This document shows positions 17,091 to 24,909 of a stretch of 37,879 nucleotides of DNA, piece by piece. The notes beneath the pieces are model-generated. The model made no database searches and was not told the origin of the DNA. It saw only the letters and a list, made by a program, of their open reading frames with translations. Every line of letters begins with the position of its first letter. Within the stretch, counting starts at the first letter, position 1. The position numbers and the translations under genes are program-made. Source of the stretch: Planctomycetota bacterium (GTDB taxonomy: Bacteria > Planctomycetota > UBA1135 > GCA-002748355); NCBI GenBank assembly GCA_002685965.1, contig NYZE01000042.1:1-37879 (forward strand), read 5' to 3'.

Positions 17091-18269
17091 ATGAGACACG
17101 CATGCACTGCCACCACCATCTTGCTCCTTGCCAACTCGGCGTTCGCGCAAGGTCAGGCCGCAAGTTGGCCCCAGTGGCGCGGCCCGAACCGGGATGGCAT
17201 CTCGACCGAGAAGCTCAGATCGAAGCAGACGGAACTCTGGGCAACCAACGTCGGCCTGGGTTACTCGACTGTGTCCGTCGCCAATGGCCGGATCTACACG
17301 ATGGGCCACGACAAGGCGGCCAAGAAGGACACTGTTTTCTGCATCGAAGCCGACACCGGCATCGACGTGTGGACCAAGACCTTCGACTGCCAGACGCTCA
17401 ATCGCTTCCACGGCGGCGGCTCGCAGACGACACCTTCGCTCGATGGCGACCGTCTCTACGTGTCGGGCCGCGAGGGCAAGTTGTTCTGCCTCGACGCCAA
17501 GACCGGCAAGGAGATCTGGAAGCAAGACCTGTCGAAAGAGTACGGGCTGCGGCTGCCGCTGTGGGGTTGGGCCGCATCGCCCCTGATCCTCGACGACATG
17601 ATCGTCCTGAGCATGGGCCACGTGTTCGCGTTCAAGCGCGACGGCAAGTTGCTCTGGAAGACCGAGGAGAACTTCCGCACTAGCTACTCGACCCCGGTCG
17701 ACTGCAAGCTCTACGGGCGCGATTGCATCGCCGACTTCAATGGACACGGCATCGTCATCCTCGACCGCAAGAGCGGCGAGATGATGTCGCAGCACAAGTG
17801 GGCGACGCGCAGCGGCGTCAACGTGGCCTCGCCGATCGTCATCGGTGACAGGATCTTCATCTCATCGGGCTACAACACCGGCTGTGCGATGCTGCAAACC
17901 AAGGGCAATGACAAGCTCGAGGTACTGTGGGAGAACCGAGAGATGCGCAACCACATGTCCGGCTGCGTCTACCACAAGGGTCACCTGTACGGCTTCGACG
18001 AGTCGACGCTGAAGTGCCTCGACCTCCAAGGCGAGGTCAAGTGGGCCGAGCGCGGCCTCGGCAAGGGCGCACTCGTCATGGCCAGCGGCAAGCTCGCCAT
18101 CATGAGCGCACGTGGCGAGCTCGTGATCGCCGACGCGAGCGCCGACGGCTTCGAGGAAGTGTCGAGGACCAAGGTCCTCAGCGGCGGCGTCTATTGGACG
18201 ACTCCGGTCGTCTGTGGCGGACGACTGTACGTCCGCAACAGCATCGGAGACCTCGTCTGCCTGGAGTGA
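17091..18269 (+). CDS. Secreted PQQ-like beta-propeller protein (paralog 4)
   Basis: A 392-residue secreted propeller. The signal peptide covers residues 1-20 (cleavage after A-F-A-Q). The mature protein opens with S-W-P-Q-W-R-G-P-N-R-D-G. Blade repeats follow, for example N-G-R-I-Y-T-M, D-A-K-T-G-K-E-I-W-K, D-R-I-F-I-S-S and L-Y-V-R-N-S near the end. A strong ribosome binding site, GGAGGA, lies about 7 nt before the ATG. The gene is preceded by 205 non-coding bases and ends 9 bases from the convergent propeller gene. The function is unknown. Confidence 0.86.
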   Translation: MRHACTATTILLLANSAFAQGQAASWPQWRGPNRDGISTEKLRSKQTELWATNVGLGYSTVSVANGRIYTMGHDKAAKKDTVFCIEADTGIDVWTKTFDCQTLNRFHGGGSQTTPSLDGDRLYVSGREGKLFCLDAKTGKEIWKQDLSKEYGLRLPLWGWAASPLILDDMIVLSMGHVFAFKRDGKLLWKTEENFRTSYSTPVDCKLYGRDCIADFNGHGIVILDRKSGEMMSQHKWATRSGVNVASPIVIGDRIFISSGYNTGCAMLQTKGNDKLEVLWENREMRNHMSGCVYHKGHLYGFDESTLKCLDLQGEVKWAERGLGKGALVMASGKLAIMSARGELVIADASADGFEEVSRTKVLSGGVYWTTPVVCGGRLYVRNSIGDLVCLE

Positions 18270-18278
18270 CGCCTCGCC

Positions 18279-19655
18279 TTACTTGCCGATGCGATAGAGC
18301 TTGGCGTCGGTCCGAATGAAGAGCGAGTCGTGGGCAACCACGACCGACGAGCGAATCTGGTCGGCGTCCATGCCGGCCATCAGCGCCTCGTGAACGATCG
18401 TGCCGCTCTTCATATCCACGACCGCCACGGCGCCGTTGTGGTTGATGCAGAACACGTTGCCGTCGGCGACCGTGGGCGAAGCGCGCCACGGGTAGTCGCG
18501 CGGCAGCTTCGCGGTCCAGACAACCTCACCTGTCTTGGCCTCGACCTTGGACAAGGCCGAACGAACGTCGCTCAGCACATAGAAGTGCCCGCCGTGAAAC
18601 GCCGGTGATGGGACGTCGCTCGACACGGGGTTCGGTCGCCCCTTGCTCTGCCACGCGAGTCCAGCCTCACCGAGGTCGCCCTCGCCACCGAGCTTGACCG
18701 CGTAGACGGGCTCCCGTTTCGGCGCGCAGACCAGCGCGTGTCCAGCGCCAACGACGGCGGTCGGGACGAGCCGCCACGATCGCTGGCGGTGTCCATCGTT
18801 CCACGTCCCCCAGCGCCACAGCTCCTTGCCACTCGCAGGATCGTGACCGGTGATCACGTCACCGCCGACGACCAGCAACTGCTTCTGTCCTTCGTCGTTC
18901 ACGAACGGGATCGGCGTCGCGTAGGATTCCCGCGATTCGACCCGCGCGTCGCTGTCGCGAGTGTGCTTGTAGAGCGTCGCGCCAGTGTTCGGATCCATCG
19001 CCAACAGGAAGGACTGGATCGGTTCGGGCGTCGCACCACCAGCGTCGCGCCCGCCGCCGAATCCACGACCCCTGCGTCCGAGCGGGGTATCGCGCTGCAG
19101 CACGGGCAGGAAGAGCTTGCCCTCCCACAGCGTCGGGCTGGCCGAAAACGTCCACTGAAACGCAAACTTGCCGTAGTCCTTCTGAAGGTTGCGCCGCCAC
19201 AGCTCCTTGCCGCTGTAGTCGAAAGCAACGAGGTCGCCGTTACCGAAGAAGAACACGACGCGCTCGCCGTCCGTGGTCGGCGAAGGTGACGCGTAGTTGC
19301 TGCGACGCCCGCTTGACGTGCGCGAGCGTGCGCCCTCCGGATAGCCGCTGTCCGTGGCCCGACTCCAGAGCGTCTTGCCGGTCTTGCAGTCGAGGCAAAG
19401 GGCGACGAGCCGCTCCTTCTTGCTGTCGACCGACGACAGGAACACCCGGTCACCGATGACGATCGGCGTGCACGCACCCGGGCCGGGCATGTCGACCGAC
19501 CAGCGCACACGCTCTTCGGTACCAAAGTCGAGTGGCAGGTTCTTGGCCGTCGCCGACCCGTCGTAGTTGGGTCCGCGCCAGTGCGGCCAGTCCTGTGCAC
19601 TGACACCACCGAACAAGGCAAAGGCGCAAGCAACCGTCAGCAGTGCACTTCTCAT
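18279..19655 (-). CDS. Secreted PQQ-like beta-propeller protein (paralog 5)
   Basis: A 458-residue secreted propeller. The signal peptide ends near G-V-S-A-Q and the mature start is D-W-P-H-W-R-G-P-N-Y-D-G. Blade motifs include G-D-R-V-F-L-S, D-C-K-T-G-K-T-L-W-S, D-P-A-S-G-K-E-L-W-R and A-K-T-G-E-V-V-W. A Gly/Arg-rich loop (about residues 190-215, R-G-R-G-F-G-G-G-R) interrupts the middle. The chosen ATG 19655 overlaps the stop of the flavoprotein gene by four bases (ATGA). Upstream in-frame starts lie inside that gene and lack a signal peptide. It is probably co-translated with the flavin-dependent enzyme. Confidence 0.86.
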   Translation of the reverse strand: MRSALLTVACAFALFGGVSAQDWPHWRGPNYDGSATAKNLPLDFGTEERVRWSVDMPGPGACTPIVIGDRVFLSSVDSKKERLVALCLDCKTGKTLWSRATDSGYPEGARSRTSSGRRSNYASPSPTTDGERVVFFFGNGDLVAFDYSGKELWRRNLQKDYGKFAFQWTFSASPTLWEGKLFLPVLQRDTPLGRRGRGFGGGRDAGGATPEPIQSFLLAMDPNTGATLYKHTRDSDARVESRESYATPIPFVNDEGQKQLLVVGGDVITGHDPASGKELWRWGTWNDGHRQRSWRLVPTAVVGAGHALVCAPKREPVYAVKLGGEGDLGEAGLAWQSKGRPNPVSSDVPSPAFHGGHFYVLSDVRSALSKVEAKTGEVVWTAKLPRDYPWRASPTVADGNVFCINHNGAVAVVDMKSGTIVHEALMAGMDADQIRSSVVVAHDSLFIRTDAKLYRIGK

Positions 19656-20869
19656 GATCCCATCTCCGTGGCACCGGCGATCGATGCTCGAATCGTGTTG
19701 GCGACCTTGACCGCCCATTGTGTGCCGACGTCTCCGGTCAGGAGATCAACGAGTCCGCGCCGGTTGGCCGGGTCCTTCGCCAGTTGCCCGAAGTGGAAGT
19801 CCGGGGTGTAGAACGCGCGCACCAGGGCAAGAAACTGGCCGAATGCTCCCTGGTACTTCTCGGAGAAGCCGGCCAGATCGGGGCGATCGCTACCGTTGGA
19901 CAGGGCCGCGCCCACTGCAGACGCGCCCAACTCGGCCGACAACAACGACAGGAACAGGCCCGTCGAGTAGATCGGATCGATGAACCCCAACGCATCGCCG
20001 AGCAACGCCCAGCCGACGCCGCCGTCGCATTCGGCGCGATACGTGAAGTCACGTGCGAACAGCACATCGGTCGTGCGCGTCGCGTTCGCGAGTCGCTCCG
20101 ACAACGGCTCGGACTGGGCGATCGCCGCCCCGAGGATCTCGGCCTGAGTCGTACCGTAGCTCGCCAAACTCTTGGCGGGCGCGACCAGACCGACACTGAC
20201 CGTCTCCGGCAGCGGAATCAACCAGAGCCACGCCCCGTCGCTGAGCCTGAAGATCAACGTCGACCCGGCGTCGATTCCCGTGTCACGGCGCACGTCCTTG
20301 TAATGCGCGAACAACGAACCATTCTCGAGCCCGGCGATCGTGCGTCGTTGCCCGAGGCGGCGGGCAAGGGAGCTCGCGTAGCCAGATGCGTCGAGCACGA
20401 CGCGCGCCGCCACGTCCGCTTCGCCACCGTCTCGCTTGATGCGCACGCCGCGCACAGCGCCATCGCTCTCGACGACCTCGACAACCCGCGTGCGCATCGA
20501 TACCGCCACTCCAGCCTGCCTCGCTGCATCCAACAGCATGCCGTCGAAGTCGCTGCGCAACACCTGCCACGTATGGTGCAGGTCGGCGTTGCTCGCCTCG
20601 GAGAAATAGAACGGCCGAGTCGCCCCCTTCGGCGTATGGAACTGCACGCCGTGCTTTCGCGTGTAGCCACGAGATTCCATCGCCTCGAGCACACCAACCC
20701 GATCGAGGGTCGCGTTGACCGCCGGCACCAGCGACTCGCCAACGTGGAATCGTGGAAAGTCCATGGCTTCGAACAGGGCCACATCGTGGCCTGCCTCGGC
20801 GAGCAAAGCGCCCGCTACCGCACCGGCCGGACCACCGCCAATGATCGCCACGTCGTAGGATGACGTCAT
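19652..20869 (-). CDS. Flavin-dependent oxidoreductase, halogenase-like
   Basis: A 405-residue FAD monooxygenase-fold protein. Visible are the dinucleotide loop G-G-G-P-A-G (11-16), R-F-H-V-G-E-S-L-V-P (40-49), a Lys at 72 in R-K-H-G-V-Q-F (a candidate for the catalytic Lys of flavin-dependent halogenases, not aligned), W-L-W-L-I-P (214-219, matching W-x-W-x-I-P of halogenases) and the FAD motif G-D-A-L-G-F-I-D-P-I-Y-S-T-G (291-304). It may be a halogenase, or one of the related reductases/dehydrogenases of the geranylgeranyl-reductase type that share most of these features. It overlaps the propeller gene downstream and is divergent from the radical SAM gene across 110 bases. Confidence 0.75.
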   Translation of the reverse strand: MTSSYDVAIIGGGPAGAVAGALLAEAGHDVALFEAMDFPRFHVGESLVPAVNATLDRVGVLEAMESRGYTRKHGVQFHTPKGATRPFYFSEASNADLHHTWQVLRSDFDGMLLDAARQAGVAVSMRTRVVEVVESDGAVRGVRIKRDGGEADVAARVVLDASGYASSLARRLGQRRTIAGLENGSLFAHYKDVRRDTGIDAGSTLIFRLSDGAWLWLIPLPETVSVGLVAPAKSLASYGTTQAEILGAAIAQSEPLSERLANATRTTDVLFARDFTYRAECDGGVGWALLGDALGFIDPIYSTGLFLSLLSAELGASAVGAALSNGSDRPDLAGFSEKYQGAFGQFLALVRAFYTPDFHFGQLAKDPANRRGLVDLLTGDVGTQWAVKVANTIRASIAGATEMGS

Positions 20870-20979
20870 CGTCGCGGGATCAGGTTCTCGGTCCGGGCAA
20901 GGGAGTCAGGCATGGTCAGGGGGAATACGTATGGCGTACAACGCCTGCGAGGACAACGTGCTTGCGATAACATCTAAAC

Positions 20980-22284
20980 GTGGCAACGAACGCCGAAGAG
21001 ACGACAGTAGGTAACTACTTCGTAGCGAACTACCCGCCGTTCTCGTTCTGGCGACCAGAGCAGGTCCCCTTGGCCGGTCAAGTCCTCGACCGGGAAGCCG
21101 CTCCTGAGACCCCTCTCGGCCTCTACGTCCACATCCCGTTCTGCCGCAAGCGCTGCGATTTCTGCTACTTCCGGGTCTATACGGACAAGGACGCGGCCGC
21201 CGTGCGCCGCTATCTCGACGCCGTGGTCGCGGAAGTGGCGATGTACGCCCAGCGCCCAGCGCTGCGCGGGCGCAAGCCGCTTTTCGTCTACTTCGGCGGC
21301 GGCACGCCGTCCTACCTGTCGGCCGAGCAGCTGCGCTACTTGTTCGACGGGTTGCAAGAACACCTGTCGTGGGACGCGGCCGCCGAGATCGCGTTCGAGT
21401 GCGAGCCCGGAACGCTGCAGGAGAAAAAGATCCGCACCCTGCGTGAGCTTGGCGTGACCCGACTGAGCCTCGGCGTCGAGAACTTCGATCCCGACATCCT
21501 CGCCCTAAACAACCGGGCACACCGCGCCAAGGAGATCTACGCGGCCTACGCGACTGCGCGCGAGGTCGGGTTCCCGCAGATCAACGTCGATCTGATCGCC
21601 GGCATGGTCGGCGAGACCGAAGCCAACTGGCAAGACTGCATCGCCAAGGTCAAGGAGCTCGCACCGGAAGCGATCACGCTCTACCAGATGGAGATTCCGT
21701 TTAACACGACCGTCTATCAGCGCATGAAGGACGGCGGTGAACGTGTGGCGCCGGTTGCTGACTGGGCTACCAAGCGTCGCTGGGTCGATGAAGGGTTTCG
21801 CGAGCTCGAGGGCGCTGGCTACGTGGTCGGCAGCGCCTACACGGCCGCCAAACCGAACACACGCTTTCTCTATCGCGACGAACTGTGGCGGGGCGCTGAT
21901 ATGCTCGGGCTCGGCGTCGCCTCGTTCTCGCACATCGGCGGCGGCCACTTCCAGAACGAAGACAACTTCGAGCCGTACCTCCAGGCAGTCGAAGGCGGTG
22001 GGCTACCGATTCACCGCGCACTCGAACTCAGTGCCGACGAGCAACTGATCCGCGAGTTCGTGCTGCAGCTCAAGCTCGGCCGCATCGAGACGAGCTACTT
22101 CAGCGACAAGTTCGGCGTCGACGTGCATCAGCGGTTCCGCGAACCGTTGGCGCAGCTCGAGAGTGACGGCGTGCTGTCGGCCACGAACGACACGCTCGAA
22201 CTGAGCCGCGACGGCTTGCTGAACGTCGACCGACTTCTGCCCTACTTCTTCCTCGATGTCCACCGCGACGCACGCTACGCGTAG
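20980..22284 (+). CDS. HemN/HemW-like radical SAM protein
   Basis: A 434-residue radical SAM enzyme of the coproporphyrinogen-III-oxidase-like family. The [4Fe-4S] motif is P-F-C-R-K-R-C-D-F-C (Cys55, Cys59, Cys62). It is followed by Y-F-G-G-G-T-P-S (SAM binding), E-C-E-P-G-T, and S-L-G-V-E-N-F-D. The C-terminal HemN-type domain is present. An N-terminal extension of about 45 residues precedes the barrel. Relatives include true HemN, the heme chaperone HemW, heme-degrading enzymes and class C radical SAM methylases/cyclopropanases, so activity should not be read as heme synthesis. The start is GTG 20980. The thioesterase gene begins 6 bases after its stop. Confidence 0.83.
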   Translation: MATNAEETTVGNYFVANYPPFSFWRPEQVPLAGQVLDREAAPETPLGLYVHIPFCRKRCDFCYFRVYTDKDAAAVRRYLDAVVAEVAMYAQRPALRGRKPLFVYFGGGTPSYLSAEQLRYLFDGLQEHLSWDAAAEIAFECEPGTLQEKKIRTLRELGVTRLSLGVENFDPDILALNNRAHRAKEIYAAYATAREVGFPQINVDLIAGMVGETEANWQDCIAKVKELAPEAITLYQMEIPFNTTVYQRMKDGGERVAPVADWATKRRWVDEGFRELEGAGYVVGSAYTAAKPNTRFLYRDELWRGADMLGLGVASFSHIGGGHFQNEDNFEPYLQAVEGGGLPIHRALELSADEQLIREFVLQLKLGRIETSYFSDKFGVDVHQRFREPLAQLESDGVLSATNDTLELSRDGLLNVDRLLPYFFLDVHRDARYA

Positions 22285-22290
22285 ACACCC

Positions 22291-22731
22291 ATGGAATACG
22301 AGTTCCGCACCCAGCGCCGCGTGGAGTTCGCCGAGACCGACATGGCCGGCATCCTCCACTTCTCGAACTTCTACCGTTACATGGAGGAAGCCGAGCATGC
22401 CTTCTTCCGCTCGCTCGGTCTGAGCGTTCACCCACACGGCAGCTCGGGAGAGCTGGGCTGGGTACGCGCCGAGGCAGCGTGCAGGTTCCTGCAGCCGCTG
22501 CGCTATGAAGACATCGTCGATATTCACGTGCTCGTGACAGAGAAGCGCAGCAAATCGATCACATACGCCTTCGTATTCAGCAAGGCCGGCATCGAAGTCG
22601 CCCGCGGCTCGATGGCAGTCGTGTGCATCACGAAATCCGAGGGTGAAGGGCTGCGCGCGATCCCCATGCCGGCGAACGTCGATGCCGCCATCCAGGTCGC
22701 ACCAACCGAAGTCCTCGACTCGCAGCGCTAG
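22291..22731 (+). CDS. Hotdog-fold acyl-CoA thioesterase (4HBT family)
   Basis: A 146-residue single hotdog domain. The N-terminal block V-E-F-A-E-T-D-M-A-G-I-L-H-F-S-N-F-Y-R matches the 4-hydroxybenzoyl-CoA thioesterase family, with Asp17 as the likely catalytic residue and the long helix following. It would hydrolyse an acyl- or aroyl-CoA thioester in the cytoplasm. It lies 6 bases after the radical SAM gene, so the two are probably co-transcribed and may act in one pathway. Confidence 0.85.
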   Translation: MEYEFRTQRRVEFAETDMAGILHFSNFYRYMEEAEHAFFRSLGLSVHPHGSSGELGWVRAEAACRFLQPLRYEDIVDIHVLVTEKRSKSITYAFVFSKAGIEVARGSMAVVCITKSEGEGLRAIPMPANVDAAIQVAPTEVLDSQR

Positions 22732-22819
22732 CTGCTAGTGGGGTCGGCGCGCAGGACCCAGAGCGCCGCAGCCGCAACATGCCTTTGATCGTCATCGAAC
22801 TGCGCCGCGCCCGCGCTCA

Positions 22820-22855
22820 GGGCAAAGCGAGCGCTCGCAGGCACTCGCTTTGCCC
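22820..22855. repeat. Perfect 12-bp inverted repeat with competing inner palindrome
   Basis: GGGCAAAGCGAG (22820-22831) and CTCGCTTTGCCC (22844-22855) are perfect inverted copies around a 12-base loop. Within it lies the palindrome GCGAGCGCTCGC (22827-22838), so the left arm can pair with either of two CTCGC copies. There is no T-run on either strand. It could be a rho-independent-like barrier or an RNA switch before the exporter gene. Confidence 0.5.
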
Positions 22856-22885
22856 CCTCCCGCGCCACCGCTAGAGTCCCTGCTC

Positions 22886-23629
22886 GTGTCCCTGCAGTCG
22901 CACAATCCATTCGCCGTCACCTGGCGCGAGCGCGCCTTCGTCCTGGGCTTGATCTACGGCTCGATCCTTGCCGCTCTCATCCTCGGGTTGATCTTCGCGC
23001 ACGAGCGCACGCACGAACTGCTCGTGCTCGTCCCGAGTTCGTTCTTCCTGGCAGGCAAGTTCCTGCCGCTGCTGGGCCTTCACCCGGACATCGGCTTCTC
23101 GCCTTGGGAGCTCGGCATCGTCATCGGGATCATGGACACCTGCACGGCGCTACTGATCGTCTACTCGCTGGCACTCTTCTACCGAATCCCGCCCCTGGCA
23201 CGCCTACTCGGCAAGGCCAACACCAACGCCCACCTCGTGCTCAACGCGTACCCGCGGATCCGGAAGTTCGCCATCGCAGGGATCGTCATGTTCGTGCTCT
23301 TCCCGGTCGCTGGCACCGGCGCGATCGGCGGCTCGTTCATCGGTGCCCTGCTCGGCTTGCACCGCCTGCGCGTGATCCTCGCGGTCGCGGCCGGCGGCTT
23401 CATCGGCGGCCTCGGCATGGCCCTCATCGGCGTGACATCCGGCGATGCGATCGAACGCTACCGGGGACACCCCGCCCTGCTTGCTATCGTCATCGGCGCT
23501 GTGCTGGTCGCCATCTGGGGCATGAACCAAGCCTACCGTAAGGCCCTGGCGCAGGCAGAGACGAACTGCGCTACAGAGTCGCCACGGGGCAACGATGTGA
23601 AGCCCCCTGAGACGCCTACGCTCGACTGA
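22886..23629 (+). CDS. Small multidrug export family protein (membrane)
   Basis: About 247 residues with roughly six hydrophobic segments. The block L-F-P-V-A-G-T-G-A-I-G-G-S-F-I-G-A-L-L-G-L matches the Sm_multidrug_ex family (PF06695), inner-membrane proteins of poorly known function. Repeated Gly-rich helices follow (A-A-G-G-F-I-G-G-L-G-M-A). The C-terminal 25 residues are soluble. The start is uncertain. An in-frame TTG at 22850 lies inside the 12-bp inverted repeat and gives a Pro-rich N-terminus, so GTG 22886 is preferred, although no clear ribosome binding site precedes it. Confidence 0.72.
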   Translation: MSLQSHNPFAVTWRERAFVLGLIYGSILAALILGLIFAHERTHELLVLVPSSFFLAGKFLPLLGLHPDIGFSPWELGIVIGIMDTCTALLIVYSLALFYRIPPLARLLGKANTNAHLVLNAYPRIRKFAIAGIVMFVLFPVAGTGAIGGSFIGALLGLHRLRVILAVAAGGFIGGLGMALIGVTSGDAIERYRGHPALLAIVIGAVLVAIWGMNQAYRKALAQAETNCATESPRGNDVKPPETPTLD

Positions 23630-23649
23630 CCCCAGTCACCGAACGGAGC

Positions 23650-23925
23650 GTGAACTCCATCACGTCGAGCAATGCGGCCAAGTGGCAAGTCACTCCCGGC
23701 ACGCACCGTCTCGACATCGTCCTCGGCGACCTTGCCGCCGTGCTCCCCAAGGGGCACGAGTGCGCCTCTCGCTGGAGAACCTCAACATCCGCCGCAATCG
23801 CGACAACGCGCACCTGTTTGCGGCGCCCTACTTCGAGAACGGCGGCTTCGAAAACGGCGGCGCTGTTCATCGAAAACGGCGGGGGCGTCGCAGTGACGCT
23901 TCCCGCCGGAATCAGCTACCCGTAG
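23650..23925 (+). pseudogene. Decayed coding fragment with two compensating frameshifts
   Basis: The space between two convergent genes (23630-23953) holds a stretch that reads as a beta-rich protein tail only if the frame changes twice. The first frame gives W-Q-V-T-P-G-T-H-R-L-D-I-V-L-G-D-L. After about 23760 a second frame gives V-R-L-S-L-E-N-L-N-I-R-R and A-A-P-Y-F-E-N-G-G. After about 23860 the first frame returns with L-F-I-E-N-G-G-G-V and a TAG at 23923-23925. The bases around the second shift contain three near-identical copies of a TCGAAAACGGCGG unit, which suggests slippage. It looks like the remnant C-terminus of a larger secreted protein; the family is not recognised. Confidence 0.35.
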
Positions 23926-23953
23926 AGCAGGGGGGTCCGACCCTACCGGTCGC

Positions 23954-24724
23954 TCAGTCGCCCGCCTTGACGATGGCGCGACGCAGACCCAGATCCTTGG
24001 CCTTCTGCTCCTTCGTGAACGCTGCCTCGAAGGCCTTGTCGACCTTGGCCATCTTTGCCTTCAGCCCCTTGAGCTTGCCCGTCTGGCCCTTGGCTTCGGC
24101 GCGCGTGATCTGAGCGCGCAGGTTGAGGCGAGCGGCATCGAGCGTGTCAAAGGTGTTCAGCAGTTTGCTGAGCTCCTTGACGGCCTTGTCGGCGCTCTTC
24201 TTGTAGTCGACCTTGAGAACGCCGACGACGTCCTTCCAGTCGAGCTTACCCTTGGAGGTGACGAGGCGTTTCTTGATCTTGGTGCCGTCCCAGCTAGCCA
24301 GCACGATGTGCGGGGAGTTCTTGCCGCCGAACAGCTTGGCGTAGGGATGGGCCTGGTCAGCGACGTCCTTGCTGAGCTTCACGCAGTTGTAGAACTGGGT
24401 CACGAGCTGGAACTTCTCGTTCTTGAACACGCGGTCCAGGAGCCGGGCCAGCTTCTTGTCGCCAGAGGACTCGCGCAGAACCAACAGCGGACGCGGGTCG
24501 TTGCCGCGCAGTTCCTGCAGGATCGACTTCACGTCGAGCTGCTTCTCACCGTCCGCGATCGTGTCGGTCCAGGCAATGTTGAGGCGACTCTTCGCAGTGT
24601 CCTTGCGCGACAGACCTGTCACGCTCGTGCCAACGGCACTGGCGCCGCATCACTGGGAGGGGAGAGGTAGGTTGGTAAACAGGGCCGCCAGAGCGACGCC
24701 GCCGATGGTCAGGGTCTTTGACAT
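23954..24724 (-). CDS. Secreted thioredoxin-fold-like protein interrupted by an in-frame TGA
   Basis: An ATG at 24724, preceded by AAAGGGA, opens a signal-peptide-like sequence (M-S-K-T-L-T-I-G-G-V-A-L-A-A-L-F). After 24 codons the frame meets TGA (24652-24650), then continues without interruption in the same frame for about 230 codons to 23954. Beyond the TGA come G-A-S-A, which could be a cleavage site, then a domain with P-R-P-L-L-V-L-R-E-S, F-Y-N-C-V-K and S-P-H-I-V-L-A-S-W-D-G, reminiscent of thioredoxin-like folds without a C-x-x-C. A Lys/Ala-rich C-terminal helix (about the last 60 residues) may be a coiled coil. Possible readings are a nonsense mutation, a base error, use of an internal GTG at 24622 with loss of the signal, or recoding. 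The fold call is tentative. Confidence 0.55.
24622..24644 (-). other. Stem-loop just after the in-frame TGA
   Basis: On the minus strand the bases read CGC-CA-GTGCC-GTT-GGCAC-GA-GCG: a 5-bp stem with a GTT loop, a 2x2 internal loop and a 3-bp lower stem. The loop begins 15 nt after the TGA. The geometry is close to the general shape of bacterial SECIS elements, but short GC-rich hairpins are common by chance. Confidence 0.3.
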
Positions 24725-24909
24725 GTAATCCCTTTGAAGTTGGGTTGGCCGAGGTCACCCCGGCACGCCCATTCTCTCGGCAATCACGGGGGGCGGTCAA
24801 CGCCCCGAGCCCGCGCAATCAGGCCAGTTTCTGCCAGTTTCGCCCGAAACGGGCAGGCTTCGCGGCCACCGCCGTGTCTCGGAGCGCGTCTCGGAGTCCG
24901 CGGGCGGCC

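Noticed and set aside
16593-17795. Minus-strand open frame across the kynureninase-like and propeller genes
   Set aside because: It overlaps two convincing plus-strand genes and has no domain.
24820-24909. Short direct repeats (GCCAGTTTC twice, GTCTCGGAG twice) and a small GTTTCG/CGAAAC hairpin downstream of the hydrolase gene
   Set aside because: The repeats are two copies only and the stem is weak with no T-run; not enough for a terminator or attachment site call.
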